DNA of 64,000 bases from Flavobacteriales bacterium (GCA_002718895.1 PBGD01000007.1:1-64000); one strand, 5' to 3'; positions 1 to 10,006 are shown, numbered from the stretch's first letter. Numbers and translations are program-made. The notes: generated from the sequence alone by a model not told the origin.

Positions 1-201
1 TGTTTTAATGTAGTGATTATAAATTATTTTTCGTTGTTCTTTATTTCTATGAAAATAAGTTGCGAAAATCAAAATCCAAAACACTATACCCCACTGATAA
101 CTATCATTAATAAATATGGGATTTGCTGCTAAAAAACCTAGAACAATAAATGTAAGTGTAATTGAAAATAAAAAAATTTTTTGTAAGTAATAAGTGTTCA
201 T
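1..201 (-). CDS. Hypothetical membrane protein, partial (runs off left edge)
   Basis: Manual translation from ATG (cat at 199-201) is open to base 1: MNTYYLQKIFLFSITLTFIVLGFLAANPIFINDSYQWGIVFWILIFATYFHRNKEQRKIIYNHYIKT; two hydrophobic stretches. Confidence 0.55.
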   Translation of the reverse strand, partial: MNTYYLQKIFLFSITLTFIVLGFLAANPIFINDSYQWGIVFWILIFATYFHRNKEQRKIIYNHYIKT

Positions 202-277
202 TTTATTTTTTTTGAATATAATTTACTAAGATAGTAATTAAATAGATTTCAAATTTTTAGACCAAGAGATATATTAA

Positions 278-1615
278 TTAAGAACCTCTTAAAGAGTCAT
301 TATTTAAATATAAATCAATATGATTTTTAACAATTGATGGCCTTTCTCTGGCAAAATCTTTCAAAATTTCTAATTCCTTTTCCCAGTCAGTTATACTTTG
401 CAAAGAATATTTAGCCTCATTTTTCCACCTATTTATGTGTCTAGGCATTTCTGGCTTCAGATTTAGGGCTAAGCTATCAATTAATTTTACTACTTTTTTG
501 GGAGCAAAAGTATTATCTAAATGATAATGAAATTGCTTGATAAATAGTTTTTTAAAAGTTGGATTTTTTAAAAAATTACGAAACAAAAATGTACTCCATG
601 GTTTATTTTTAAAATTAGAACTTGTTTCATTTAATGCAAATAATAAGGTATTATGGTTAATTCCACCAGGATGTCCCCAAATAGAAGCAAATCCAAAACC
701 TAAGTCAGTATCATGCATAAACCACCTCCATTTACCATTTACATCTTTCCAATATTTAATATTATTTCCAGGCCAATCTGTGTTGGCGAAATAAATTTGA
801 GCACAATAATAATCAATGAAGTTATATATATCAACCTGTTGTTCTATCCAAGACCAGTTTTTGCTTTGACTTAGGTCATGAGTTTCAACATATTTTAATA
901 AACTATCATAATCATTCACTGAGCCTTTTATAATCTTCTTATTTCCTTCTAAAATATCAACACTTGTAACATTATGATGTTGCTTTAAGTAGGTAGTGTT
1001 AAATTTTTCTCTAATATTATAAATTCCCCAGTATACACCATTTAAATATAATACTGAAGGTTGATAAGCTTGTATGTCTATATTTGTAGATGACACTAGA
1101 CAATGCATTAAAGCATCTCTTAGATGAGTCTTGCGAAAATCTTGACCAGAAACACGCAGCCTTAAATTAGAATACTCTTCGAAAGGAAGATTTTTAAAAA
1201 ACTTAAAATTAAATTTATCTTCCGAAGATATATTAAAAGACTTTTGAGGTTGCTTTCTACTTCCTCCACCACTCACTTTTAATTGGCCAGATTGTTCCAA
1301 AACATTCTTACCGTGAATAAAATAAGCCATATTCATATTTATTTTTTTACCTGAAAAATAATTAGCTTTTTCTCCTTGCCAATTTTCTCCAGTACCTATA
1401 CCCTTGACATAAATACCTAAACTATCATCAAATAAATCCCAACTATCTGCAACTATTGAAATAACAGGCAGATGATGATCAGACAGTATTAATTCATAAT
1501 TTTTATGAAAGTTGGGTTTTTTACAAATAGAATATTTGTTGCAAGATAATGTGATAAATAAAAACACAATTAAAAACACCTTAACTAACTTATTCATTTG
1601 ACAAATGTACACCAT
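278..1615 (-). CDS. CotH kinase family protein, predicted lipoprotein (start may be the internal Met at about 1597)
   Basis: CotH-like motifs: SGGGSRKQPQKSFNI, LNGVYWGIYNIREKFN, WRWFMHDTDLGFGF; N-terminal lipobox-like FITLSC. Confidence 0.85.
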   Translation of the reverse strand: MVYICQMNKLVKVFLIVFLFITLSCNKYSICKKPNFHKNYELILSDHHLPVISIVADSWDLFDDSLGIYVKGIGTGENWQGEKANYFSGKKINMNMAYFIHGKNVLEQSGQLKVSGGGSRKQPQKSFNISSEDKFNFKFFKNLPFEEYSNLRLRVSGQDFRKTHLRDALMHCLVSSTNIDIQAYQPSVLYLNGVYWGIYNIREKFNTTYLKQHHNVTSVDILEGNKKIIKGSVNDYDSLLKYVETHDLSQSKNWSWIEQQVDIYNFIDYYCAQIYFANTDWPGNNIKYWKDVNGKWRWFMHDTDLGFGFASIWGHPGGINHNTLLFALNETSSNFKNKPWSTFLFRNFLKNPTFKKLFIKQFHYHLDNTFAPKKVVKLIDSLALNLKPEMPRHINRWKNEAKYSLQSITDWEKELEILKDFARERPSIVKNHIDLYLNNDSLRGS

Positions 1616-1763
1616 TATTTAATGTATTGAATAAACAAAATGCCGGACTTCAATTTTATAAAAGCTAAACTGAAAATCATTTTTTAGTTTAAAATATTTT
1701 CAATGGAGTTCACAAATAATAAACAGATAGACTAAAAAGTATTATGATCCACAAAACATTATT

Positions 1764-2294
1764 TTAATGAGTATCTATTTTTATAGTTTTTATTGAAGAG
1801 TCTTTTTTTTGATTTTTAAAAATATGATAAAGTAATTCTTTTTCATTATCAGAAAAGTTATTCTTTTGTGCATTTAAAAAATGTAAATACTCATCTTTAC
1901 CCATCTGCATTGAACTAATTAGGTTAATAATTTTAAGAGTAAATTTATTAGGATCTTCGGTTTTGTCAACATCAATTTTTTTCCCACTATAGGATATTAA
2001 TGAATTATAATCATTATTAAAACAAATATTACAAAAGAAAAAATTTGAGAGAATATATTTGCAACTTAAGTTAGTATCTTCAAATAAAATGTCTAGTTCT
2101 TTTTCCGAAAAAGTTGTAATAATTTCTCTTTGCTTATTTTTGAAATTTGATTGATGATTTTCATTTGGTGATTTGAGATAGTTATTTTCATCACAATCAA
2201 TAATTAAGCGAGAATTACAACTTAATAAGAATAATATAAAACCGACAATTGTCGTAAGGAAATTAAATTGAATTTTAATTGAGGCATTCACCAT
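1764..2294 (-). CDS. Hypothetical lipoprotein
   Basis: Long ORF; hydrophobic N-terminus ending FILFLLSC (lipobox-like); no recognised domain. Confidence 0.5.
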   Translation of the reverse strand: MVNASIKIQFNFLTTIVGFILFLLSCNSRLIIDCDENNYLKSPNENHQSNFKNKQREIITTFSEKELDILFEDTNLSCKYILSNFFFCNICFNNDYNSLISYSGKKIDVDKTEDPNKFTLKIINLISSMQMGKDEYLHFLNAQKNNFSDNEKELLYHIFKNQKKDSSIKTIKIDTH

Positions 2295-2551
2295 TTTGAT
2301 AATCTAAAATACTATTGCACAAAGCTCATTCAGAATTACAGTATGTAACCCCATCGCATCTACAAACTGGACCCCAAATTTTAATATAAAAACAATTAAC
2401 ATCTATTATATAGGCATAAAAATGTTGCCTTTTTGACACCTATGAAAACATAAAATTACAATAAAGAACAAGAACAATCTCATTACAAGATTAAAATAAT
2501 TTTTTAAAGTTATTTTTAAATATAAAAAATACTTTTATCTAATTTTAGAGC

Positions 2552-3262
2552 ATGAAAAATTTAATTTATATTTTATTATTCCCTGTTATAGTGTGCTCCC
2601 AAAACAACAATATTATTGATGTTAAAAAATCTAATAAAATTGTGTTTTCTACAGACTTTGGAGCTCAATTTTATTATGGCAATAAATTTTTAGATTCAGA
2701 TCAATTTAGCAGAGAAGGGTTTATTTTAAATTTCAATTTGTTTTTAAAAAAAAGAAAGAAAAAATATATAATTAAATCCAATGCAATAGTTAGTTTGTCA
2801 AACGCAATGTCAAAAAAAATAAACATATATAACCCTGAAATAAACACAAACTTTACCACAAGAGCCCCAAATATTCTAGCATGTAATATTAATTATTCAT
2901 TATCAATTCAGAGTGAATTAAAATATAATTTATACCACGCTATTTGTCTAAAATTTAGAGTTTTCCCAATTTTTTACAAAAAGGGAAAAGTAATGAACTC
3001 TTATATATATTCATTTGGTGGTTCAATTGCATCTGAATCAAATGGCAGTTTGCCTGATCTTGAAAAAGCTATGCAGCTTTCTTATCAAATGTTATATAAA
3101 TTAACAAATACATCAAATATTTATATTACATGTTTTTTTAATAGCGATTGGACATTTAAAAAGTCCCAAATAGGCTCGCTATACCCTGGGGTTTCATTTA
3201 AATTTGAAAAAATCATAAATCAGAATATAAAAGTACCTTGGTTATCAAGATTTAGAAAGTAA
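2552..3262 (+). CDS. Hypothetical secreted/outer-membrane protein
   Basis: Signal-peptide-like start MKNLIYILLFPVIVCSQ; alternating beta-strand-like pattern; no recognised family. Confidence 0.55.
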   Translation: MKNLIYILLFPVIVCSQNNNIIDVKKSNKIVFSTDFGAQFYYGNKFLDSDQFSREGFILNFNLFLKKRKKKYIIKSNAIVSLSNAMSKKINIYNPEINTNFTTRAPNILACNINYSLSIQSELKYNLYHAICLKFRVFPIFYKKGKVMNSYIYSFGGSIASESNGSLPDLEKAMQLSYQMLYKLTNTSNIYITCFFNSDWTFKKSQIGSLYPGVSFKFEKIINQNIKVPWLSRFRK

Positions 3263-4703
3263 AAAGTTTTTTTTCTACGCAACCATTATCATAAATATAA
3301 AAAAGTATACGGTCATTTCCATTATTAAAACTTTGCCCTAGCATATTTGTAATTTTTACAAGAGATTTATCCTTTGATGTGCAGTCTGGAAACATAAGTT
3401 TTAAATCTTGAATATTTTCATCAATCCAATTAATTCTACGGGATATCCAATATTTCAAATAATCTACTTCATCTTCATATGAGAGCCCGATTTGGTAATT
3501 AGGCCATATCCATTCATTTAAAATATCCCATCGCTGAAAGTTTCTTTTTTGTGCATTTTCGAGATATTGACTCAAACTATCTATATGATTATAGATTTTG
3601 TCAATATTCAACTCATTTAATCTCAATTCTTCCCATCTTTTTATTAAGCTATTTCTGTAAGAATCATTCTTAAGTAAATCTCGCCAAAATGTAGGAACAC
3701 TAGATATGCAAGACGTTTCTTGTTCTATTACCCACCCATTGATATTAGAAGATTGACAAAAATCTACATTTCCAAATGATAAATTATAGTCCCAGATCGG
3801 CCCCAACCTAAGTTTACCATTATTTATTTCACTGTCCTTGTGCAAAAAAACACTGATCCTATATGCATCTACATCTTTACTCAATTCGCTTATTATAAAG
3901 TAATCAATAAATGATTTAAAGTCGATTTTGTCAACTAAATCAATTTCACTTTGATTTTCTATCAGTTCTATTAATAAAGAATTCACCTCATTTATAAAAT
4001 TTTCTATATATATTTTTTGACCTGTTTTAATATCATCTGCTTTTGGATAATGATATTGAAAACATACATTATCTTTATTAAAATTTAAAATATTCGAGCA
4101 CCAGGAGGCATTGTCGGGAGCATCAGTAAACTTATCAATCTTAATTATATATCCTCCAGATGCAGGATCTTGATTATCAAATTCACTAATATTTACTCTG
4201 TTTATATCTCTTTTAATTTTTTCTGTTAAAAGATATACTCCTTTATATTCATCATTAATAAATAATTCGCAATACTTTGTTCTAGGGGAATAATATCCCA
4301 TTTGTTTGGATATTTCATAAGCCAAATTATTTCTCATCAATGTTTTGTCGGAGTATGGACCATATAGAATCCAGTCATTTTCTTCAGGCATTCCGAGCAA
4401 GGAAATGTTATTATTGTCACCATCTTTTGTTTGAGTTTCTAGACTGTAAGATTTTTTGGGAAATATATCTTGTGAAGAACTACCTCTTAGCTCAATGCTA
4501 ATTTGCCCATTATAGTTATTGTATTGATCAGACAAATAGTTTAAACTACCTGGGTTATGTATTATCCCCATATTACTTATAATCCTAGGATCATCCAAAA
4601 TAGTATTACCGTAAGTATTTATTACTATAATTGGAAGATTTGAATAAAAATCTTGACATAAAGTAAAAATTGGAATAATAAAAAAAAAAAGATTTTTTTT
4701 CAC
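3252..4703 (-). CDS. CotH kinase family protein with T9SS-like C-terminal tail
   Basis: ELRGSSSQDIFPKKSYSLET, YKGVYLLTEKIKRD, LRLGPIWDYNLSFGN are CotH-type motifs; C-terminus KITNMLGQSF...FYIYDNGCVEKKLF. Confidence 0.87.
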   Translation of the reverse strand: MKKNLFFFIIPIFTLCQDFYSNLPIIVINTYGNTILDDPRIISNMGIIHNPGSLNYLSDQYNNYNGQISIELRGSSSQDIFPKKSYSLETQTKDGDNNNISLLGMPEENDWILYGPYSDKTLMRNNLAYEISKQMGYYSPRTKYCELFINDEYKGVYLLTEKIKRDINRVNISEFDNQDPASGGYIIKIDKFTDAPDNASWCSNILNFNKDNVCFQYHYPKADDIKTGQKIYIENFINEVNSLLIELIENQSEIDLVDKIDFKSFIDYFIISELSKDVDAYRISVFLHKDSEINNGKLRLGPIWDYNLSFGNVDFCQSSNINGWVIEQETSCISSVPTFWRDLLKNDSYRNSLIKRWEELRLNELNIDKIYNHIDSLSQYLENAQKRNFQRWDILNEWIWPNYQIGLSYEDEVDYLKYWISRRINWIDENIQDLKLMFPDCTSKDKSLVKITNMLGQSFNNGNDRILFYIYDNGCVEKKLFTF

Positions 4704-4757
4704 AAATCAAATATAGTAGTTTTAATTTGCATCAAACACTCTTGCCATTCACAATAA

Positions 4758-5183
4758 TTATTGATATGTTAAATTTTGCAACTGGGAATTCTTTTTCTCA
4801 ATTAGCTGATGTAAAAACTTTTTATTCATTCTGTAGTTAGAATCAATTCTAAATTTAAGAAATTGACCCGATGAGTGAAACCCAAGATGTTTAGATTTAA
4901 AAATAGATAATTTGTAATATGGAATTAGCCATGAAATAGTTTCATAGTTTTTAATAATTATTCTGATCATTATTCCTTTTTCTCTAATTTCAACACTTCC
5001 GAAAAGTAAGCTATTAGACTTGTTTATAAATTTATGAAATCCCAAGCTATATTTTTCAATAATCATTCTGTGAGATCCACGTATTTTACCCATTAATAAT
5101 GACAATATATTTATTTGCTTACCAACAATGTTTTGAATATTTTTTTTCTTTTCTTTATCTAAATACGTGGTATTTATAATCAT
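4758..5183 (-). CDS. Conserved hypothetical protein
   Basis: 141 aa ORF; overlaps by 4 nt with the upstream small ORF 5180-5353. Confidence 0.5.
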   Translation of the reverse strand: MIINTTYLDKEKKKNIQNIVGKQINILSLLMGKIRGSHRMIIEKYSLGFHKFINKSNSLLFGSVEIREKGIMIRIIIKNYETISWLIPYYKLSIFKSKHLGFHSSGQFLKFRIDSNYRMNKKFLHQLIEKKNSQLQNLTYQ

Positions 5184-5353
5184 TGTTTTTCTTCGAGTTT
5201 ATTTATTTTAACTAGTATATCATTAGCTTCTTTTTCTGCTTTGTCGCTATCTTTTCTATTAATTTTTGAAAGCTTGTAAGCAAGTTCTTTTTTTTTGCGA
5301 TATAGATTAGTTAGTTTTTCTTTTTCGGTTACTTTTTTAAACAGTCCAAACAT
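5180..5353 (-). CDS. Lacal_2735-like small protein (57 aa)
   Basis: Not in ORF track; manual translation MFGLFKKVTEKEKLTNLYRKKKELAYKLSKINRKDSDKAEKEANDILVKINKLEEKQ*, similar in character to the MFGLFKKxSEKEKL small-protein family of Flavobacteria. Confidence 0.65.
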   Translation of the reverse strand: MFGLFKKVTEKEKLTNLYRKKKELAYKLSKINRKDSDKAEKEANDILVKINKLEEKQ

Positions 5354-5354
5354 T

Positions 5355-5501
5355 TTAGATTTTATTTATTTGTTTTAACTCTGGGTCATTTTCATTTTGT
5401 TTACTTTGAGCTTCATTGGCCATGTATATATTATATAAAAGAGTTACCATATAAGCACAAAAAATAATAAGACCAATTATAAACATTCCTAGATTATTCA
5501 T
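5355..5501 (-). CDS. Small hypothetical membrane protein (48 aa)
   Basis: Not in ORF track; manual translation MNNLGMFIIGLIIFCAYMVTLLYNIYMANEAQSKQNENDPELKQINKI*; fits between co-oriented neighbours. Confidence 0.45.
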   Translation of the reverse strand: MNNLGMFIIGLIIFCAYMVTLLYNIYMANEAQSKQNENDPELKQINKI

Positions 5502-5509
5502 ACTATAGA

Positions 5510-5692
5510 TTATTTATCATCTTTTCGTTGCCTAATTACTATTGATAGTGCCAATATTGAGGGTACCCATATTCCTACAAAAACACCCTCTAATTGTTGC
5601 CCACTGAACCATAAAGAAACTGAATATAAAAAGGAAAAAAATGCCAATATAACCGGGTAGTATATTTTCCATAATTTTTTTAAAAAATTCAT
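5510..5692 (-). CDS. Small hypothetical membrane protein (60 aa)
   Basis: Two hydrophobic segments; tightly spaced co-directional cluster. Confidence 0.5.
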   Translation of the reverse strand: MNFLKKLWKIYYPVILAFFSFLYSVSLWFSGQQLEGVFVGIWVPSILALSIVIRQRKDDK

Positions 5693-5703
5693 TATTATCT
5701 TAT

Positions 5704-6363
5704 TTAGTATATCATTTTAATTTTTAATTCAAACTCATCATAGATTAAGTTATCACCAAGATCACTAAAAAATGAACCCGAACCATATCTAACATCAAAT
5801 TTAGAGCGATCTAGCACTAAATTAGCGCTAGCTATACCATTCTTCACGTTTGCGATAAATTGTATTTTTTGTGTAATATTTTTGATTGTAATCTCAGAAG
5901 AGATATTATATTTTCCGTATCCTTTATAATCACATTCTAATATCTCGATATAAGAGATGGGATGTTTCTTGGTGTCAAAAAAATCACCAGAATTAAGGTG
6001 TTTCTCTAATTGTTCTTTATAGGAACCTTCTAGGTCGGTACATGTTATTGATGCCATATCAATTTCGACTTTTCCTGACACTAGTCTTTCATTTTCAAAA
6101 TGTAAATGACCAGATCGTATTTCAATATTTCCTTCATGTTCTCCACCGATTTTAGCCGCTTTCCATTGTATGTTACTTTTTTGTGCATAAATATTGTTAG
6201 TGGTAGTGTTATCACTATGAGTATGAGATGCCTTATTGCTGGACTGAGATCTGCATCCACAGTTTTCGCATGCATTAGTCGGGCTAAACGCTAAGATTCC
6301 TAAGACAGTAAGTATATTAATAATTTTCATTTTGTAGCGCTTTGTATAGTTATTATGGATCAA
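5704..6363 (-). CDS. YceI family protein (likely start at 6330)
   Basis: NIQWKAAKIGGEHEGNIEIRSGHLHFENERLVSGKVEIDMASI...HLNSGDFFDTKKHPISYIEI is the YceI pattern; internal start MKIINILTVLGILAFSPTNA gives a signal peptide. Confidence 0.9.
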   Translation of the reverse strand: MIHNNYTKRYKMKIINILTVLGILAFSPTNACENCGCRSQSSNKASHTHSDNTTTNNIYAQKSNIQWKAAKIGGEHEGNIEIRSGHLHFENERLVSGKVEIDMASITCTDLEGSYKEQLEKHLNSGDFFDTKKHPISYIEILECDYKGYGKYNISSEITIKNITQKIQFIANVKNGIASANLVLDRSKFDVRYGSGSFFSDLGDNLIYDEFELKIKMIY

Positions 6364-6578
6364 AGTTATACAAAAATACCAATCACATACAAATAATAAT
6401 TAATTTTTTTAAAAAAAAACCTTGATTTTATATGTTAAGGTAGATCAAATAATTGAATCTTATTAGAGCTCATAATTAACTAAATACAATAAGTTTTGTC
6501 TATTATATTAATAATAATGCTCAATCTTTTATCTGTGTATTGATATATCAATTATATTAGTAACTTTAATATAAAAAT

Positions 6579-6779
6579 ATGCACATGGAAAAAGGTACAG
6601 TAAAATTTTTCAACAATACAAAAGGATTTGGCTTCATTTGTGAAGAAAATAGTGGTAAAGATTACTTTGTCCACTCTAGTGGGTTAACCGCACCAATCAA
6701 AGATGGAGATGTAGTTGAGTTTGAGTTAGCAGATGATCCTAAGGGTAAGCGAGCAGTAAACGTAAAACCTGCGGAATAA
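6579..6779 (+). CDS. Cold-shock protein (CspA family)
   Basis: MEKGTVKFFNNTKGFGFICEENSGKDYFVHSS, RNP1/RNP2 motifs; probable start at 6585. Confidence 0.95.
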   Translation: MHMEKGTVKFFNNTKGFGFICEENSGKDYFVHSSGLTAPIKDGDVVEFELADDPKGKRAVNVKPAE

Positions 6780-6790
6780 TATAGCAATAA

Positions 6791-7195
6791 TTATATCAAC
6801 GTTGCTGATAAAGCAAGCTTTAGTGACCAGCCAATTGTTCTAATCCAATTAGATGCAATTAATATTTTCAATCTAGTTAAATTTTTACCTTTTGATAATT
6901 GCTTATGTATAGGTACTTGTATAAAAAAAGTACTCAACCAAATTAGGATTGTAAAAAAAGCTAACAACTTTATTAAGGGGTTGTAAAAATCGTCTATTAC
7001 CATTTTACCAACAACTGTAAGTTCAAGTACCATAATAGGAGCGACTATAAATCCAATTCTAGATACATACTTTTGATGAAATAAAGTAAAATCACGATTA
7101 ACGTATTTTAATAAAGGATAGGTCACAATTTGTGTTGTTATTATAATTCCAGTTAATATAGAATTTAGAATTAAATTATAGAGTTCGAGATTCAT
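6791..7195 (-). CDS. Hypothetical integral membrane protein
   Basis: 134 aa, four hydrophobic segments. Confidence 0.5.
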   Translation of the reverse strand: MNLELYNLILNSILTGIIITTQIVTYPLLKYVNRDFTLFHQKYVSRIGFIVAPIMVLELTVVGKMVIDDFYNPLIKLLAFFTILIWLSTFFIQVPIHKQLSKGKNLTRLKILIASNWIRTIGWSLKLALSATLI

Positions 7196-7200
7196 ATTGA

Positions 7201-8451
7201 TTAAATGTAAATTTTTAAAATATCTTTAAATTGCGTGGTGTAACAAGGAGATAGTTTCGCTCTTTCTGTAGACCAAAGTTGTTCATAGCCCTGTAAACCA
7301 ACTCTAATTTTATTTTTCCCCATTGATGAATTAATTGCATCTATAGAATCCATTAATTTTGTGCGCTTTTTTCTATCAATATTATCAAATAAAGATATTT
7401 GAGAGTATTCTTTTTTAATAATTTTATGTACAACTACCCCCGCTTTTTTATATTTTTTGTTAGCATCATAAATTAATTTCAGCGCTCTATTAGCTTGACT
7501 TATTATTTCTAAACTATCATTTGTAGCAGTATCAAATTCCAGACTAACACTAGGACAATGTTGACCTTGATTAATGTTAAAACGATTGGTCATTAAAAAA
7601 ACAGATATTTTAGAACAACAACTATTTTCTTTACGCAATTTATATGCGCAATCACTTGCAAAACTGCTAATTGCATCCTGTAGTACATTAAAGTTTTGTA
7701 TTTCCACCTTAAAAGAGCGGGATGTACAAATGCTTTTTTTTTGTTTTTTTTGGGGATTTAAACTATAACAATTTTCACCGTATAGTTCTTTTTGTAGTTT
7801 TACTGCATTTGAAGAAAAATGCTTTTTTATCCAAGTACTTTTGCAACTACGAAATTCAAGAGCTGTATTTATGTTTGCTTGTTTTAGTTTTTTAGAAAAC
7901 CTTTTACCAATTCCCCATAAATTTTCTATAGGGAATCTGTTTAAGATGTGTTTAATTGCGTATTCATCTTGTAAAATAAACACATTTTTTTTTGCATGAT
8001 TTTTTGCAACATGATTTGCTACTTTAGCTAGTGATTTTGTTTTAGCTATTCCAATAGAAATTGGTATACCAGTCCACTTTTGAACTTTATTTTTAATATA
8101 AGTAGCTCTCTCATAATTTATATGTCTTGAAAAATCTAAAAATGCTTCGTCTATCGAATATATTTCTATTATTGGAATTTCCGTTTTTAATGTATCCATA
8201 ACACGCTTAGAAAGATCTCCGTAGAGACAAAAATTAGAAGAGAATGTGCTCACATTATTTTCGCAAATTATTTTTTTTATTTGAAAAGCGGGTTGTCCCA
8301 TTTTAATCCCTAATGACTTAGCTTCATTACTTCTTGCAATTACACAGCCATCATTGTTAGATAAAACTACAATGGGTTTATTTATAAGTCTTGGATTAAA
8401 AACTCTTTCGCACGATGCATAAAAATTATTACAGTCAGCCAGCCCTATCAT
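7201..8451 (-). CDS. umuC: Y-family DNA polymerase V catalytic subunit
   Basis: MIGLADCNNFYASCERVFNP...VVLSNNDGCVIARSNEAKSLGIKMGQP; EIYSIDEAFLDFS; overlaps umuD by 4 nt. Confidence 0.96.
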   Translation of the reverse strand: MIGLADCNNFYASCERVFNPRLINKPIVVLSNNDGCVIARSNEAKSLGIKMGQPAFQIKKIICENNVSTFSSNFCLYGDLSKRVMDTLKTEIPIIEIYSIDEAFLDFSRHINYERATYIKNKVQKWTGIPISIGIAKTKSLAKVANHVAKNHAKKNVFILQDEYAIKHILNRFPIENLWGIGKRFSKKLKQANINTALEFRSCKSTWIKKHFSSNAVKLQKELYGENCYSLNPQKKQKKSICTSRSFKVEIQNFNVLQDAISSFASDCAYKLRKENSCCSKISVFLMTNRFNINQGQHCPSVSLEFDTATNDSLEIISQANRALKLIYDANKKYKKAGVVVHKIIKKEYSQISLFDNIDRKKRTKLMDSIDAINSSMGKNKIRVGLQGYEQLWSTERAKLSPCYTTQFKDILKIYI

Positions 8452-8867
8452 ATAAAACGATGAATTGCATGAGTTACTACACCAAAAATTTCTAATTTCA
8501 TATCTTCATTAATTTCAATGGCTGGATAATTTTCATTTTCGGCATATAAAAACATTTTTGTGTTTATTTTTTTAATACGCTTGACAGTAAATTCTCCGTC
8601 TATGTGTGCCACTACTATACAATTATTAATAATTTCTAATGACCTATCTACTATAAGTAAGTCTCCATCAATAATTCCAGCTCCCTTCATACTATCCCCA
8701 ACTACACGCACATAATATGTTGACGTAGGATTGTCTATTAAAAGATTATTTAAGTCAATTTCATTATCTATATAATCTTCTGCAGGTGAAGGAAAACCAG
8801 CAGAAACACCACCTTCAAAATATGGAATTTTTAACTTATTAGTCTTACTAAAATTATATATTTTCAA
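8448..8867 (-). CDS. umuD: Translesion error-prone DNA polymerase V autoproteolytic subunit
   Basis: SAGFPSPAEDYIDNEIDLNNLLIDNP...VVGDSMKGAGIIDGDLLIVDR...VKRI; Ser/Lys catalytic dyad and cleavage-site region present. Confidence 0.95.
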   Translation of the reverse strand: MKIYNFSKTNKLKIPYFEGGVSAGFPSPAEDYIDNEIDLNNLLIDNPTSTYYVRVVGDSMKGAGIIDGDLLIVDRSLEIINNCIVVAHIDGEFTVKRIKKINTKMFLYAENENYPAIEINEDMKLEIFGVVTHAIHRFI

Positions 8868-8938
8868 TTGATTATTCTATACAGGTTTTTGAATTTTCTT
8901 GTTCGCTCACATCAAATATAATTCTTTTTAAAATTTAA

Positions 8939-9373
8939 TTGATAGTAAAACATCAAATTGGAAAAAGTCCTTATTTTTATTTGATTTTAAAACTAAAAAT
9001 TATTAGTGTGACCTTAAAGTTGTGTACCATTTTAATCATGTCCTTTTTTTATATAATCATGGGCCTTAAGCACTTATTTGACCATGAGTATTTTTTACCT
9101 ATGATGCCAAAAGCTATACCTCAACATAAACTATTAATATATATAAGTGGTGTGTGTGAAATTATTTTAGGTTGTTCATTATTATTGCCTTCACTTAGAA
9201 TTTATGCAGCTTATGGAATTATGATTTTACTTACACTAATATTTCCGGCTAACATCTATGTTTCTATTAATAATATAGCCAGGAAGCAAATGAAAATAAG
9301 TAGAAGGGGCTCTATTATTAGGTTATTTTTTCAACCAGTATTAATATTAATTGCTTATTGGCACTCATTTTAA
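8939..9373 (+). CDS. DoxX-like membrane protein
   Basis: MGLKHLFDHEYFLPMMPKAIP...ISGVCEIILGCSLLLPSLRIYAAYGIMILL matches DoxX-like small membrane proteins; true start may be an internal Met. Confidence 0.65.
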   Translation: MIVKHQIGKSPYFYLILKLKIISVTLKLCTILIMSFFYIIMGLKHLFDHEYFLPMMPKAIPQHKLLIYISGVCEIILGCSLLLPSLRIYAAYGIMILLTLIFPANIYVSINNIARKQMKISRRGSIIRLFFQPVLILIAYWHSF

Positions 9374-10006
9374 CTTAGACAGCCCCCCATCTACACCTAT
9401 AGTTTGACCTGTTATCCAACTTGCCTTATCAGATAGTAGAAAAGCTATTAAGTTGGATAAATCTTCTGTCTCCCCAATTTTTTTTAAAGGATGTCTATCT
9501 GCAAGTGTTTGTCTCTTGAGATCAGAGTTAATTAATCTTTCGGATAGTTTTGTTGCCGTTATAGATGGAGCAATGCAGTTCAATCTTATTTTTGGGGCCC
9601 ATTCAGCAGCCAAACTTCTGGTTAATGCCTCTACACTTGCTTTACACATAGAAATTGATGTGTGAAATGGCATACCTATATTTGCTGCAATTGAGCTTAT
9701 AGTTACAACAGCGGAATTTTCAACAAATGATTTTTGGTAAAATTGTAACACATTAATTAATCCAATCACGTTAACTTGATAATCATATTGAAAATCTTCT
9801 AGTTTAAAATTAGAAAAAGGCTTTAGATTAATTGTACCAGGGAAGTAAACAAGACCACATAAGTTTTCAATAGGGGGGAATGTGTTAGTATTCATAACAT
9901 CAAAATCAGATGTTTTAGAACTTAAGCAGATAAATTCAAAATTTGTTTCTTGAATTAATTTTTTTGCTACGTCACTATTAGATCCTATTAGAGCCACTTT
10001 TTTCAT
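9365..10006 (-). CDS. SDR family oxidoreductase
   Basis: VALIGSNSDVAKKLI nucleotide-binding start, NVIGLINV, VVTISSIAA, C-terminal SDKASWITGQTIGVDGGLS; the usual YxxxK appears as SMCKASVEALTR. Confidence 0.88.
   Translation of the reverse strand: MKKVALIGSNSDVAKKLIQETNFEFICLSSKTSDFDVMNTNTFPPIENLCGLVYFPGTINLKPFSNFKLEDFQYDYQVNVIGLINVLQFYQKSFVENSAVVTISSIAANIGMPFHTSISMCKASVEALTRSLAAEWAPKIRLNCIAPSITATKLSERLINSDLKRQTLADRHPLKKIGETEDLSNLIAFLLSDKASWITGQTIGVDGGLSKLK

Noticed and set aside
537-794. Plus-strand 85-aa ORF and similar ORFs antisense to large genes (e.g. 11528-11887, 12497-12799, 34339-34626, 45-kb region 44965-45249)
   Set aside because: They lie wholly inside well-supported genes on the other strand, have no recognisable motifs and unnatural composition; treated as chance ORFs.
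6081-6275. Minus-strand 64-aa ORF overlapping the YceI gene in another frame
   Set aside because: Same-strand alternative frame inside a strong YceI match; no independent evidence.
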